Shown here in pieces: positions 45,299-55,863 of a stretch of DNA of 64,000 nucleotides; the stretch's first letter is position 1; every line of letters begins with the position of its first letter. Position numbers and translations under genes: made by a program. The notes beneath the pieces are model-generated. The model saw only the letters and a list, made by a program, of their open reading frames with translations. It was not told the DNA's origin and ran no database searches. This DNA comes from DATADW01 sp963733905 (GTDB taxonomy: Bacteria > Actinomycetota > Acidimicrobiia > Spongiisociales > DATADW01), in contig CAVTEU010000006.1 of assembly GCA_963733905.1 (NCBI GenBank), positions 310,001 to 374,000 of the forward strand, written 5' to 3'.

Positions 45299-46142
45299 AT
45301 GGAAAGCGCTGCCGCCGTGGGGGTCGATGCGGCGCGTGCCCTCAGAGAACTGGCGCAGACGGTGGCGGCGCTGGCACCCGAGGCGTACCCGGAGGCTGTG
45401 CTCGATGGTGTCGATCTGCTCAATAAGCGCCGGCAGGGAATGGCCCCCATCGCCAACCTGCGCAACCTCGTGTACCTGAGGGCGGGGGATGGCATCGACG
45501 GCCTCATCGCGGCGCTCGATGAGTACGTCGAGCACATGGCCGACGCCAGCGATCGGCTTGCCAAGGTCGGGGCGGATCTCATCTCCGACGCCGGGACCGT
45601 GCTGGTACACGCCCACTCGACCTCGGTGCGCGCCGTCCTCGACGAGGCTCGCAGCCGAGGGAGGTGGTTCACCGTCTCGTGCACCGAGGCGCTCCCCACC
45701 GGCGAGGGGGCCGAGATGGCTTCCGAGCTCGCATCGGCCGGCTATCAGGTGGAACTGCTCGGCGACGAGACCGCCGCCGAGGTCATCGGCGGGATGGACC
45801 TGGTTCTCGCCGGGGCGGAGGCGCTCGGCCCGGGATCGGCGATCAACAAGGTCGGCACAGGTGACCTGGCGAGCCGCGGCTCGCCGCGGTGGAGTCCCGA
45901 TCTACCTGGTCGCATCGACCAGGAAGGTGCTCCCGGCGGCGCTGTTCGACGATGCGGCGAGGCTGCAGGGGCGCATGGGGGTCTCTGAGGTGGTGCCGCT
46001 GAAGGCGGTCACCGGTGTGATCACCGAACTGGGCGTGCTCTCCCCCGGCGAGGTGTCGGAACTGGCCGCCAGCGGCGCCAGTCGCACCCGAGTTGCCCTG
46101 AATCAGGCTGGGACGAGGATCTTCAGCGCCCGATCGCAGTAG
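45299..46142 (+). CDS. eIF2B-alpha/ribose-1,5-bisphosphate isomerase-like protein (frameshifted once)
   Basis: About 280 residues of the IF-2B fold. Motifs in order are LLNKRRQGMAPIANLRNLVY, DAGTVLVHAHSTSVRAVL, TVSCTEALPTGEGAEMASEL, DLVLAGAEALGPGSAINKVGTG and, after a frame change near 45875, VPIYLVASTRKVLPAALF. Family members act as translation-factor subunits, methylthioribose-1-phosphate isomerases or ribose-1,5-bisphosphate isomerases. The catalytic Cys and Asp of the isomerases correspond to SCTEALP and LAGAEAL, the latter with Glu for Asp, so activity is open. The start is uncertain: ATG 45299 here, GTG 45284 or TTG 45239 as alternatives. The C-terminus overlaps dagK by 40 nt. Confidence 0.72.
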
Positions 46143-47020
46143 CCGATCTCGACCCGATCGACCAAGCCGAGCGATTCGCCGTCGGTTTGCGCCGCCATGG
46201 CCGGCTCGGCCGAGATGTTGAGCCGATCGACGCCGGTCCACACCGTCACCCCGGCAACTCCGTCGAGACGTCTCCCCGCCAGCACGCTGGCCAGGATCTC
46301 GGCGATCCGTCCCGCGGCGAGCTCCTCGAGCACGAGCACCGCCAGCGAGGCGGGGGAGCGTCGCGCGATCCTCAGCGGGAACGGCCCGAGGTAGGTGTAG
46401 GGCTCGTGGACCTGGACGAGGACGGCGACCCCATCGGCGCGGCGCTCGCCGTCGTCGACGCGGAGAGATGCGGGCCGGCCCACGTATGAGCCGAGCGCGG
46501 TGCGGAGAGTGGTGCGCAGATAGTGGAGACCTCCAAGCCGGTACTTGCGGTAGGGCTCGGCTTCGGCCTGTCGGACGATGTCGGCGTCGAGGCCGATGCC
46601 GGCAGAGAAGGTGGCGATCGTGTCCACTTTGCCGAGCGCTCCGCTGCCCTCCAGACCGGCCACGGCGAGATCGACGCGCCGTGGGTTCGAGCTGAGCGCC
46701 TCGGCTGCTCGGACGGGGTCGTCGGGGATGCCGAGTATCCGCGCCAGGACGTTGGTGGTCCCCACCGGGATGACAGCCATCGTCGCGCTGGTCCCCACCA
46801 TGGCTGCCGCGGCGTGGTGAACGACACCGTCTCCTCCCATCGCCGCCACGACATCGACGCCGTTGTCGATTGCCTCGCATACCGTCGCCTCGATTCCTCC
46901 CGCCGCCGACGGCCACAACTGCTCGACCTCGTAACGGGTGCGGAGGATCCCGGTCACCCTCCGCAGGGCGTCCCCACTGAATCCCGACGCCGCCGGGTTG
47001 GCGAGGATGGCGAGCCTCAC
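46103..47020 (-). CDS. Diacylglycerol/lipid kinase (DagK-type)
   Basis: A 305-residue lipid kinase of the DAGK_cat family. The N-terminal RLAILANPAASG is followed by the nucleotide-binding MGGDGVVHHAAAAMVG (GGDGT variant) and IPVGTTNVLARILGIP (typical PxGTxND region). The second domain has FSAGIGLDADIVRQAE, then HYLRTTLRTAL and GVTVWTGVDRLNISAE. Such enzymes phosphorylate diacylglycerol or related lipids for phospholipid recycling. The GTG start overlaps the stop of the transporter gene (GTGA). Confidence 0.85.
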   Translation of the reverse strand: MRLAILANPAASGFSGDALRRVTGILRTRYEVEQLWPSAAGGIEATVCEAIDNGVDVVAAMGGDGVVHHAAAAMVGTSATMAVIPVGTTNVLARILGIPDDPVRAAEALSSNPRRVDLAVAGLEGSGALGKVDTIATFSAGIGLDADIVRQAEAEPYRKYRLGGLHYLRTTLRTALGSYVGRPASLRVDDGERRADGVAVLVQVHEPYTYLGPFPLRIARRSPASLAVLVLEELAAGRIAEILASVLAGRRLDGVAGVTVWTGVDRLNISAEPAMAAQTDGESLGLVDRVEIGYCDRALKILVPA

Positions 47021-48283
47021 CCGCTCTGTCCCACCGTGGCGGATGGTGTCCCGGCCGTGGAGGGAAGCCGGGGAACACCCTGGAGGATGATCCTTGCCAC
47101 CAACACGTTCACCGCAAGCAGGCCAAGCGCAGCGAGCCGGCCCCAGCCCAGGACGTCCACCACCAACGCCCACATCAGCGGTCCGAGGATCGTGGCAAAC
47201 CGGCCGACTGTTCCATACAGGCCATAGAACTCGCCGTAGAGATGCGGGGGGGTGAGGCGGGCCATGTATGCCCGGTCGGCCGCCCAGGTGGCGCCAAGGG
47301 CAAGGCCGCCGGCGACTCCGACCGCCCACCCCAAGTCCTCCACGTCGGACGCGGCGGCGGCGATGCCGACGACCATGGTGGCGATCCACACCGTGAGCAC
47401 CACATGGAGGATGACCCTGGGTCCGACTCGGTCCACCAGGCGTCCGGCGATCAGGCCGCCGACGATGGCGCTGGCGATCCCGATGACGGTGAGCGCTTGG
47501 ACCTGTCCGGCGTCGAACCCGATCTCCTTCTGGGCGAACACCACCAGGAAGCCGCCGATGAGCGTGTTGATCGCATCGGTGTAGAAGAACCGGCCCACCA
47601 GGAATCGCACCACACCGGGATGCTGCGATGCGGTGCGCCACGAGACGACGAGGTTGGAGATCACCTTCCGCCACGACGGCGCAGGCCCGGCAGGTCGCGG
47701 GCGCGGCCGTTCCCTGAGCCACAGGAAGCAGGGGAGGCTGAAGACCAGGAACATGAGCGCCAAGGTGCGGAAGAGACCCGGGTAGCCGATCCGGTCGAGG
47801 AGGAGCGTAGCCGGCCCCCACCGCCAGAGCCGAACCGGCGTAGCCGACGGAGACGCCGAGCCCGGAAACCCATCCCCGATTCTCTGGCGTGCTCACGTCG
47901 GGGAGCAGGGCGTCGTACACCACGGATCCCAGGTTGAAGGCGATGAGGGCGACGGCGTACACCACCAGCGACAGCACCGCCGAACCGATGCCGAGGAGGG
48001 CGGTGGCGGCGACCGCGGCCACGGTGGTCGCCACCAGCGTCGGCTTCCTCTTGGGTGCATGGTCGGTGCGGGCACCGATGAGGGGCCCGGCGAAGACGAC
48101 CACCAGCATCGCAGCCGCCGTCGCCAGGGCCAGGGCACCGTCGGGATACCCCTGGACCACGGTGACCCACGTGGCGAAATACAGACCCTGGATGCCGAGG
48201 GCGAAGACGGTGTTGGCGAGGTCGTAGGTGACCCATCCGGCGACGCTGCGCCGGTCAGGGACCCAGGTATCGACGCTGCTCAC
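47017..48283 (-). CDS. UMF1/Atg22-like major facilitator transporter (frameshifted once)
   Basis: About 420 residues, twelve hydrophobic segments. The N-terminus VAGWVTYDLANTVFALGIQGLYFATWV and the loop GARTDHAPKRKPTLVATT match the UMF1 (Vacuole effluxer/Atg22-like) family. A frame change near 47815 is followed by FLVFSLPCFLWLRERPRP, RFLVGRFFYTDAINTLIGGF and LGATWAADRAYMARLTPP. The substrate is unknown. GTG 48283 sits 6 nt after TAACCT. A second UMF1-type gene is at 56274-57648. Confidence 0.8.
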
Positions 48284-48289
48284 GCGTGC

Positions 48290-48295
48290 AGGTTA
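48290..48295 (-). promoter_or_regulatory. -10 box TAACCT of a leaderless promoter (transporter-dagK)
   Basis: Minus strand: TAACCT, then GCACGC, then GTG 48283, a spacing of 6 nt. Confidence 0.5.
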
Positions 48296-48324
48296 GGTGG
48301 AGGGGCGACGGCCACCCCGAGCGA

Positions 48325-49402
48325 TCAGAAGGTGACCGCGACCGAGATGAGCTCCTCACGGCCGAGGAGACCGCCGGCGGCCTGAATGGCCCGGTCCGCC
48401 TCGTCGAGTGGGAACTCGTGTGACACGAGTTGGTCGAGGCGGGCGTCCACCTCGAGCTGCCGGGTGGCCCAGTGGTACCCCGCCGAAGTGGCGCCGAACA
48501 CCCCCTTGAGAGTGAGTTCCTTGAGCACCACGATGTCGGAGAAGAGCTGGGTGACCGTGTTCGCCCCCTTGGTGGAGGCGAGGACCACGCGTCCTCCCGC
48601 CCGCACCAGGTCCAGACCCATGTAGATCGCCTCGGGGTCGCTCGAAGTGACGTCGATGACGACGTCGGGCCGCGTCCCGAGGCTGTTGGCCACCGAACTG
48701 GCGATGTCACCGTGCTCGACCGAGGCCGTCATGTCGGCGCCGAGCGACCGTGCCAGGTCGAGCCGGTCGCCATCGTGGGCGAGGCCGGTGACACCGACCC
48801 ATCCGGCGCCGGCGGACCGGGCGGCAATCGAGCGCGGAAAGACCGCGCGGTCCCGGCCCCATCACCAGGACGTTCTCGCCGGGCTGCAACTCAGGAGCCT
48901 CCACCGCCCATGTGAAGCCGGAGGCAAGCGGATGAGCGAAGGTGGCGACCACGGCCGGGATGTCGTCGCTGACGACATGGAGGCGGGCAGCCGGGTCCAG
49001 GTAGAGGTACTCGGCCAGACCACCCCATAGGGCGGGAGGCTCGGTGGAGGGCAACCGGCCATACGCGTTGACCGGACGGCGCAGGTTGCAGCTGGCCAGG
49101 CCGTTGGTGCACCGGCGGCATGCGCCACAACGGATCGAGCTCTCGACGACCACCCTGGACCCCACCGGCAAATCGACATCGGTCCCGGCGCTGGCGACGC
49201 GACCCACCACCTCGTGACCGGGGATCAGCGGGTAGCGGAGGTCGTTGGCGCCAAGCCATGCCTGGACGTCCAGACCGCTGAGCCCGGTCGCCTCGATGGC
49301 GAGCCACCCACCGCGATCGACGTCGGGGACGGGGAGGCTGGTAGCGCTCATGTGGCGCGGCTCGACCAGGAGCATGGCCTTTGCCTTGGATCCTCCGGTC
49401 AT
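48325..49402 (-). CDS. Zinc-dependent alcohol dehydrogenase (MDR; frameshifted)
   Basis: About 355 residues. The GroES-like catalytic domain has SGLDVQAWLG (the usual catalytic Cys is replaced by Leu-Asp here), PLIPGHEVVGRVAS, and the structural-zinc loop SIRCGACRRCTNGLASC. The Rossmann domain starts NVLVMGPGPRGL; a frame change near 48840 leads to VVIDVTSSDPEAIYMGLDLVRAGGRVVLAS and the C-terminal VSHEFPLDEADRAIQA. ATG 49402 has a GGGGAGG ribosome site. It lies 20 nt after the aminotransferase gene. Substrate unknown. Confidence 0.82.
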
Positions 49403-49422
49403 CGCAGCCCTCCCCGCACCAT

Positions 49423-50618
49423 CTAAACCTCCGAGAGCGTGGAGACGAGACGGCTCAGGCCCTCTTCGAGGTCGGCGTCGCCGAGGGCGTATGAGAGGCG
49501 GAATGCGGCCGGGGCACCGAAAGCCTCCCCCGGCACCACCGCCACCTCCGCCTGGTCGAGGAGCAGGGCGCACAACTCGAGCGACGTGGCAGGGTGCCTC
49601 CCGCCAACACCCGCGGGCGAGGATGCCGGCCACCGAGGGGAACAGATAGAAGGCACCCATCGGCTCGGGGCACTCGATGTCGGGAACCTTGGCGAGCATG
49701 GCGTGGGCGGTACGGCGGCGCCGGTCAAACGCAAGCCGCATCGCCTCGACCTCCTCCTGCGGCCCGGTGAGCGCCGCCAGAGCAGCCGCTTGGGCGACGT
49801 TGGCCACGTTCGAGGTGAGGTGGGACTGCATGTTGGCTGCGGCCGCAGCCACGTCATTGGGGGCGATGATCCAGCCGACCCTCCAACCGGTCATTGCGTA
49901 TGACTTGGCGACACCGGTCACGACCACGGTGCGCTCGCGCTGCTCGGGTGCGGCCACTGGGATGGATGTGAAGGTTGCATCCCCGTAGACGAGCCGCGAA
50001 TAGATCTCGTCGGTCAGCACCCATAGGCCGCGCTCCGCGGCCCACGCCCCGATGGCCGCCACCTGGTCGGGTGGATAGACAGCACCTGTCGGGTTGGAGG
50101 GGGAGACGAAGATCAGGAGCTTGGTGCGGGGCGTGGTCGCCTCCTCCAACTGGTCGACGCTGGCCAGATAGCCCGAGTCGGCGGAGGTGGCTACGGGAAC
50201 TGTGATGCCCCCGGCCAAGGGCGACCGCTTCGGGGTAGGTCACCCAGTAGGGGGCGGTGACCAACACCTCGTCGCCGGGATCGATCAGGGTGGCCAGCGT
50301 CTGGAACACAGCCTGCTTGCCACCGTTGGTCACGACCACCTGCGACGGCTCGACGGCGAAACCGGACTCGGTCGACCGCTCGGCGATGGCGGCGCGCAAC
50401 TCGGGGAGGCCGGCGGTGGCGGTGTACTTGTGGAAGCGGGGATCGGCGCATGCCCGCTGCGCTGCTTCGACGATGTGTGCGGGCGTGGGGAAGTCGGGCT
50501 CGCCCGCACCGAACCCGATCACGGGTCGTCCCTCCGCCCGAAGCGCCGCAGCCCTGGCACTTATCGCCAGAGTCGCCGATTCCTCGATTGCGGCGACTCG
50601 CTGCGAGATTCGGCCCAT
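49423..50618 (-). CDS. Class I aminotransferase, aspartate aminotransferase-like (frameshifted)
   Basis: About 398 residues. Motifs are IGFGAGEPDFPTPAHIVEAA near residue 35, YTATAGLPELRAAIAE, VVVTNGGKQAVFQTLATLIDPGDEVL, ILIFVSPSNPTGAVYP-type (LLIFVSPSNPTGAVY), the PLP lysine in VVTGVAKSYAMTGWRVGW, and SYALGDADLEEGL at the end. Frame changes lie near 50215 and 49600. This matches AspC/PatA-type subgroup I gamma aminotransferases (aspartate/prephenate). It lies between pruA and the alcohol dehydrogenase on the same strand. Confidence 0.88.
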
Positions 50619-50661
50619 TGCTCGTCCTAGATGCCGGGGGCGAGCAGAGGTTAGAGCCTCG

Positions 50662-52210
50662 TCAGAGGCGCTCCGCCACCGACTTCATCTCGAGGAAAAG
50701 TCGCAGGTAGTCGGGTCCTCCCGCCTTGGCGTTCGACCCCGACATGTCGAACCCGCCAAAGGGCTGGACCCCGACGAGGGCTCCGGTGATCTTGCGGTTG
50801 AGATAGAGATTGCCCACCCGGAAGTCGCGGCGGGCCCGTTCCAGCCTCTCGCGGTCCCGAGAGAAAACTCCGCCGGTCAGCCCGTATTCGGTCCCGTTGG
50901 CGATCTCGAGCGCCTGCTCGAAGTCGGCCGCCCGTATTACCGACAGAACCGGACCGAAGATCTCGTGCTGAGCCAGCCGAGCGTCGGGGTCGACCCCGGC
51001 AAAAATGGTCGGTTGGATGTAGTAGCCGCCATCGCGCTCGATCGGTTCCCCTCCGTGGACCAGATCCGCCTCGCCCCGGCCCTTTTCGATCTCGTCGAGA
51101 ACCGAGCGATGTTGTGCGGCGGTGATGACCGCATTCACCGCCACGTTCTCCTCGGCGGGTCCCACCTCCAGCTTCGCAGTCAGCTCGACAACGCGGTCGA
51201 GGACTTCGTCGTGGATGTCATCGACCAGGATGAGCCGGGAGCAGGCAGAGCACTTCTGACCCTGGAAGCCGAACGCACCCGTGACGGCAGCTGCGCTGGC
51301 CGCGGCGAGGTCGGCGGTTTCGTCGACGATCTGGGCATCTTTGCCACCCATTTCCATGTAGGCGCGCTTGAGCCAGCGCTGCCCGGGATGTACTGCGGCT
51401 GCCCGCTCGGCGATCCTGACCCCGACCTCGCGTGACCCGGTGAAGTTGACGAACCTGCGTCGTGGGGTGATCGACCAGGGTGTCACCGATCTCTCCTCCC
51501 GGCCCGGGGACGAAGTTGATCACCCCTGGGGGGATCCCCGCCTCTTCCACGGCCTCCATGAACACCGCGCCGATCACCGGTGTGGCCGATGCCGGCTTGA
51601 TCACCACGGTGTTCCCCGCAGCCACCGGCCCGACCGCCATCCCCGCCAAGATGGCAAGCGGGAAATTCCACGGCGGTATCACCACTCCGGCGCCGATGGG
51701 GACGAGGTGCGAGCGGTTGTCCTCGCCGGGATAGGGCACCACTGGGAGCGGTTCTGCCATGGCGATCGCCTGGTGGGCGTAGTACTCGCAGAAGTCGACG
51801 GCCTCCGCCACGTCCGCCTCCGCCTCGGACCAGTTCTTCGCCGCCTCGAACGTCTCCCAAGCCGAAAGCTCGAGCTTGCGGCGGCGGAGGACGGCGGCCA
51901 GACGGGCGACGGCACGTCCCCGCGCTTCGGCAGGCAGCCGTGACCACGAGTCGAATGCCTTCCAGGCGGCCTCGAGAGCGGCGAGGGCATCGTCGGATGT
52001 TGCCGAGGCGGTGGTGCCGACGATCTCCTCCGGGCGACATGGGTTGACGCTCTCGATACGGTCTGCGGTGTCGACCCGCTCACCGGCGATCACCAACGGG
52101 TGATGCTCGCCGAGACGGGCCCGCACCGCGGCAAGAGCCTCCCGATAGGACGCAGCGTTGTCGGAGAGGGAGAAGTCGGAATACGGCTCGTTGCGGTAGG
52201 GCTCGAACAC
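50662..52210 (-). CDS. pruA: L-glutamate gamma-semialdehyde (1-pyrroline-5-carboxylate) dehydrogenase (frameshifted once)
   Basis: About 515 residues of the ALDH superfamily. The N-terminus EPYRNEPYSDFS resembles the FxNEPxTDF start of RocA/PutA-type P5C dehydrogenases. Motifs are VIPPWNFPLAILAGMAVGP near residue 170, FTGSREVG, EMGGKDAQIVD (catalytic Glu), GQKCSACSRLI (catalytic Cys in GQKCS), EIFGPVLSV and the closing PFGGFDMSGSNAKAGGPDYL. A frame change lies near 51470. The GTG start follows GAGGAGGAT. It oxidises glutamate semialdehyde to glutamate in proline and arginine catabolism; no proline dehydrogenase is in the window. Confidence 0.9.
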
Positions 52211-52281
52211 AGATCCTCCTCGAAGCGCGGCGTTGGGGAGTTGAGCCTATCGGCGTGCTGGGGGTGCCGCCCACCCAGCGA

Positions 52282-52287
52282 TAGTCT
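52282..52287 (+). promoter_or_regulatory. -10 box TAGTCT of a leaderless promoter
   Basis: TAGTCT, then GGGTCG, then GTG 52294. The start is supported only if one extra base near 52315 is removed. Confidence 0.4.
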
Positions 52288-52293
52288 GGGTCG

Positions 52294-52999
52294 GTGTCCG
52301 GCCACCTGGTTACGTGAGCGCAACGACCGACGGGACCATATGAGCCTCGGAGCCGGCGTCCCGCCGGTTTTGCCCTCCCAATGGGTCGATCCGCTCGGCG
52401 TGGCCAGACAGGTCATCGACAATCTCGAGTCGGTGGATCCGGCGGTGTGGCTGTCGGCTGCGCCCCCCGAAGTCAGCCGTCTCCGTTCGGTCCACGCCGA
52501 TCAGCCGATGATCCTCCGCGTCAGCGACGCCGCAGACCATCCCGACGCGCACACGGCGCACGCTCGTCTGGCCGACCTGCGCCGGGCCCTCGACGACACC
52601 GAGTGGTGCGCACGGATCGGGCTATCGGTGGCGAGCCGCCAACAAATCGGAGTGATGTCGATCGGCACGTTCACGCTTGCGGTGCTCGAGGCCGCCGTCC
52701 AACTCGGCGACTCCGAGGCGGAGTTGGTCACCGACCAGGTCGCGGTTGAGCGGGGGCTCAGCTATCTGCCGCTCGCCGTGCGCCGCGCCCCGCCGGAAGG
52801 GGCGGAGGTGTTGCTGGCGCCGGCGGTAGCCGTGTCCGGTCACCGCATCTGGACGGCGGAGAGGATCGGAGAAGCGGTCAATCGCGCCGTGTTGGCGGGC
52901 ACCCTGGTGGTGGTGGTGGCCCACCCCCTGGTCCATCTATCCGCGCTCGACCTTCGACGCTTTCGTCCGGCGACGGGTGTGGTCCCGGTCATGGTGTAA
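52294..52999 (+). CDS. Hypothetical protein, divergent from pruA
   Basis: Unrecognised. The clear open frame from ATG 52340 gives 219 residues. GTG 52294, 6 nt after TAGTCT, reads VSGHLVT and rejoins the frame (ERNDRRDHMSLGAG) if one base near 52315 is extra. That would give about 235 residues. The body is alpha/beta: RQVIDNLESVDPAVWLS, then IGVMSIGTFTLAVLEAAVQLG, GAEVLLAPAVAVSGHRIWTAERIG and LAGTLVVVVAHPLVHLS. The second half faintly recalls the IF-2B fold of the 45299 gene, but I would not assign it. No signal or membrane segment. Confidence 0.6.
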
Positions 53000-53067
53000 C
53001 GACCCCCGCCACGACCGGCACGCCGAACTGCTCCCTCAGATCAGACAGTCGGCCATACCGGCGACGG

Positions 53068-53642
53068 TCAGGGCCGGTTGTCGTCCAGGTTGTCGCGCAG
53101 ATCGTCGGCCTTGTCGGCGACGGTGTCCGCTCCGCTCTGCGCAGCATCGCCGACGTTCTCGGCTACGTCCTCGGCGGCGTTCTGCACGTTGTCGGCGGCG
53201 TCCCGCGCCGTGTCGGCTGCCGTGTCGGCGGCGTCTTGGACATCGTCCACGGCGTCGTTGGCCGCGTCGCTTGACGTTGTCGCCCGCGTCTTGCACTTTG
53301 TCGGCCGTCGCATCGGCGGCATCCTGAACGTTGTCCACGGCATCATTGGCCGCGTCCTTGACGTTGTCGGCGGCGTCTTCAGCCTTGTCGCCAGCAGAGC
53401 CGGTCCACTCTTTGACCTGATCTGTGGCCTTGTCTGCCGTCTCCTTGGTCTTGTCCAAGGCATCTCCGGCGACGTCCTTTGTCTTCTCCCAGGCATCGCC
53501 GGCGACGTCACCCGCCTTGTCGGCGACTTCCTTTGTCTTGTCCCAAGTGTCGCCGGCGACGTCACCGGCCTTGTCGGCCAGCTCGGATGTTTGTTCCGCG
53601 GCCGTTCCGAACCACTTCTTCACGGTGTCCATGAAACCCCAT
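53068..53642 (-). CDS. LEA-like protein of 11-residue repeats (frameshifted)
   Basis: About 185 residues, almost entirely an Ala/Asp/Lys-rich amphipathic repeat with period 11: DKAGDVAGDTWDKTKEVA, then DKAGDVAGDAWEKTKDVAGDA, later DAADNVKDAANDAVDN and DAADTAADTARDAADN. Such repeats occur in LEA group 3, apolipoprotein-like and YtxH-type proteins and fold on membranes or on drying. The start is MDTVKKWFG (ATG 53632). A better ribosome site (AGGAGG, 6 nt) precedes ATG 53642, which is in frame if one T near 53634 is extra. A second frame change is near 53275. No signal peptide. It is last in a minus-strand run after the nuclease gene. Confidence 0.72.
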
Positions 53643-53673
53643 GTGAGCCCTCCTGTCGTCGGTCCAATCAACG

Positions 53674-54487
53674 CTACTCCCCGGTATCGAGGCTGTGCAT
53701 CTGTCGCCCTTGATCATCGAGCAAAAAGGCGACGTCGCCTCCGTTGTCCCACACCGCCGAGCCCGCTTCCCAGCAGATGCGCGCCGGCGGGTGGCCGGTC
53801 GCAGCCGGTGATCACCTCGATCGAGGACCCAGGCGGGAGCAACGTTCCTGGTGGGAATTGGAACCGGTGTACGGAAGAACCGTCACGGATCGTCCAGTCG
53901 CCGATATCGACCGGGTCGGCACCGCGGTTGGCTATCACCACCCGATTCTTGTCCCTCGTCGGGCCCGGGCGGGTTGGCGACGACATGGTCGATCACCACA
54001 CCAGTGGCTTCGCCGCCACAGGGCCTTTCGCTCCAGATGCCCCGATGCTCGGAGCGCGCCTCCTCGGCGGCGGCATCGATCGCTTCCTGATGCGCCACAT
54101 TGGGAGGGAACTCGCCGGCCAGCACCAGCCCTCGTCCTGCCAGTTCGGCGTTGACCAGCACGTCGCCGCTTCGGGCGTACCGGAGCAGCCGGCCGTACTG
54201 ATCACGGTCTTCGGCGTCTTGCTCCAGGTCCACCGCCTCACCGGCGAGTTCCACCAGTGCGTCCCGGGCATCCTCGGCGAGGCACTCTCCCCGCTCCGGT
54301 GCGTTGATCCCGATGAGCCTCACCTCTTCCTCGGCACCATCGACCATGGCCAGGAAGCTGTCGCCGTCGAACACGTGGAGCACCGCCGCCGATTCGGCGG
54401 GATCTCCATCGCTCGATGAGCCACACGCATACAAGAGGATGGCGACGGATGCGAGGAGCCGGATGGTCCGGGGTGACGGCGCGGCAC
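53674..54487 (-). CDS. Thermonuclease-like lipoprotein with lamin-tail domain (frameshifted)
   Basis: About 270 residues. The N-terminus in one frame is TIRLLASVAILLYACGSS, a lipoprotein signal with lipobox LLYAC; a frame change near 54465 joins it to GTG 54487. The SNase domain follows: VLHVFDGDSFLAMVDG, VRLIGINAPERGECL (catalytic Arg and Glu region) and DRDQYGRLLRYARSGDVLV. After a frame change near 53960 comes a lamin-tail-like (LTD) domain: NRVVIANRGADPVDIGDWTIRDG, HRFQFPPGTLLPPGSS. Another near 53760 leads to SAVWDNGGDVAFLLDDQG. An SNase-LTD fusion is known among exported bacterial nucleases. It would act outside the membrane, perhaps on extracellular DNA. Confidence 0.82.
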
Positions 54488-54498
54488 TCAGGCCGCGA

Positions 54499-55856
54499 TC
54501 AGCCAGCGGCGGCCTCGGCTCCGGCGCGAGCAGCGATGTGGATCAGGTCCCATACCCCGGAGAAGGGCGGGGCGTAGGCGAGGTCGGTCCAGGCGAGGTC
54601 GTCGGCCGTCATCTGGTTCCAAAGGGCGGTGGCGAAGACGTCGACCCGCTTTCCGGCACCGGGGCCGCCGACTATCTGGGCGCCGAGCAGGCGGCCAGAC
54701 CCCGCTCGACTACGACCTTGATCTTCATCTCGGCGGCCTCGGGCCAGTATCCGGCGGTGGTGGTTCCCTCGGCGGTGGCGGAGACAGCGTCGAGCCCGCC
54801 GTCGGCCGCCTGGCGCTCGGTCAACCCTGTGCGCGCTATCTCCAATTCGTTCACCCTGGTGATCGCCGTGCCGAGCACACCGGGGAATCTCATGTCGCCA
54901 CCACCGATGTCGATCCCAGCCACCCGGCCTTGCTTGTTGGCGACCGTGCCGAGATGGATGTTGACCGGCCGCCCGCTGATCCGGTGCATCGCCTCTGTGC
55001 AGTCGCCGCCTGACCAGACCCCGTCGACCCCGGTCCGCTGCCTGTCGTCGACCGAGATCGCCCCGGTGGGTCCGAGGGGGATCCCGGCCTCCTCGGCCAG
55101 GGCGACATCGGGGACGGTCCCCAGCCCAACGACCACCAGGTCGGCTGGCAGGTCGAGACCGTCGCACCCCACCCGCGCCACGTGACCGTTCTGTCCCTCC
55201 ATGCGCTTGACCCTGGTGTCGGTGATCACCTCGATCCCCATGCCCCGCATCTTCCCGGCGATCAACTCGCCGATGTCGGGGTCGAGCGTCTTCTCCATCA
55301 CCCAAGCCGACGTCACCACGGTGACGGCCACATCGAGCCGTTGCAGCACCTCCGCCATCTCCAGACCGATGTACCCGGCGCCGACCACCACCGCCTGCTT
55401 CACCCCGTCGGCGCCGACGGCCTTGCGGAGCCGCTCGGCGTCTTCGAGCACACGGAGGGAATGGACGCCTTCGAGTTCCATGCCGTCGATCCCGCCATCG
55501 GCGGGGCGGGCCCCGGTCGCGACCATGAGCAGATCAAATCCGACGTGGCTCGACCCGGCTCCGTCGATGTCGTACACAGTGACCTGGCGCTTGTCGAGGT
55601 CGATGCCCCTGACATCGCGCCGCGTCCGCACATCGATGCCGCGCTTGGTGTGCTCCTCGGGCGTGCGGGCGATGAGGTCGTCGAGGCTCTTCACATAACC
55701 ACCGACGAAGTAGGGCTCACCACATGCCGAGTACGAGGCGTAATGAGAGCGCTCGAAGGCGACTATCTCGAGGTCTTCATCGGGACGCCGGCGCCGGGCT
55801 TGGCTCGCCGCAGACAGACCCGCCGCGTCTCCCCCGATGACGACGAGTCGGTCCAC
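54499..55856 (-). CDS. CoA-disulfide reductase/NADH oxidase family flavoprotein (frameshifted once)
   Basis: About 450 residues. FAD-binding is VVIGGDAAGLSAASQARRR, the redox Cys is in YSACGEPYFVGG near residue 45, NAD-binding is AVVVGAGYIGLEMAEVL near residue 150, and the second FAD site is GVWSGGDCTEAMHR. The C-terminal dimerisation domain starts GTAITRVNELEIARTG; a frame change near 54700 is followed by LLGAQIVGG, then DVFATALWNQMTADDL and LAYAPPFSGVWD. This group reduces CoA disulfide, polysulfide or oxygen with NAD(P)H. Its GTG start is 7 nt after the LapA gene. Confidence 0.88.
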
Positions 55857-55863
55857 CGTCGGT

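Noticed and set aside
53100..53630. A CRISPR-like or satellite repeat array
   Set aside because: The repeats have no constant unit and spacer alternation; they follow the 11-residue protein period of the LEA-like gene.
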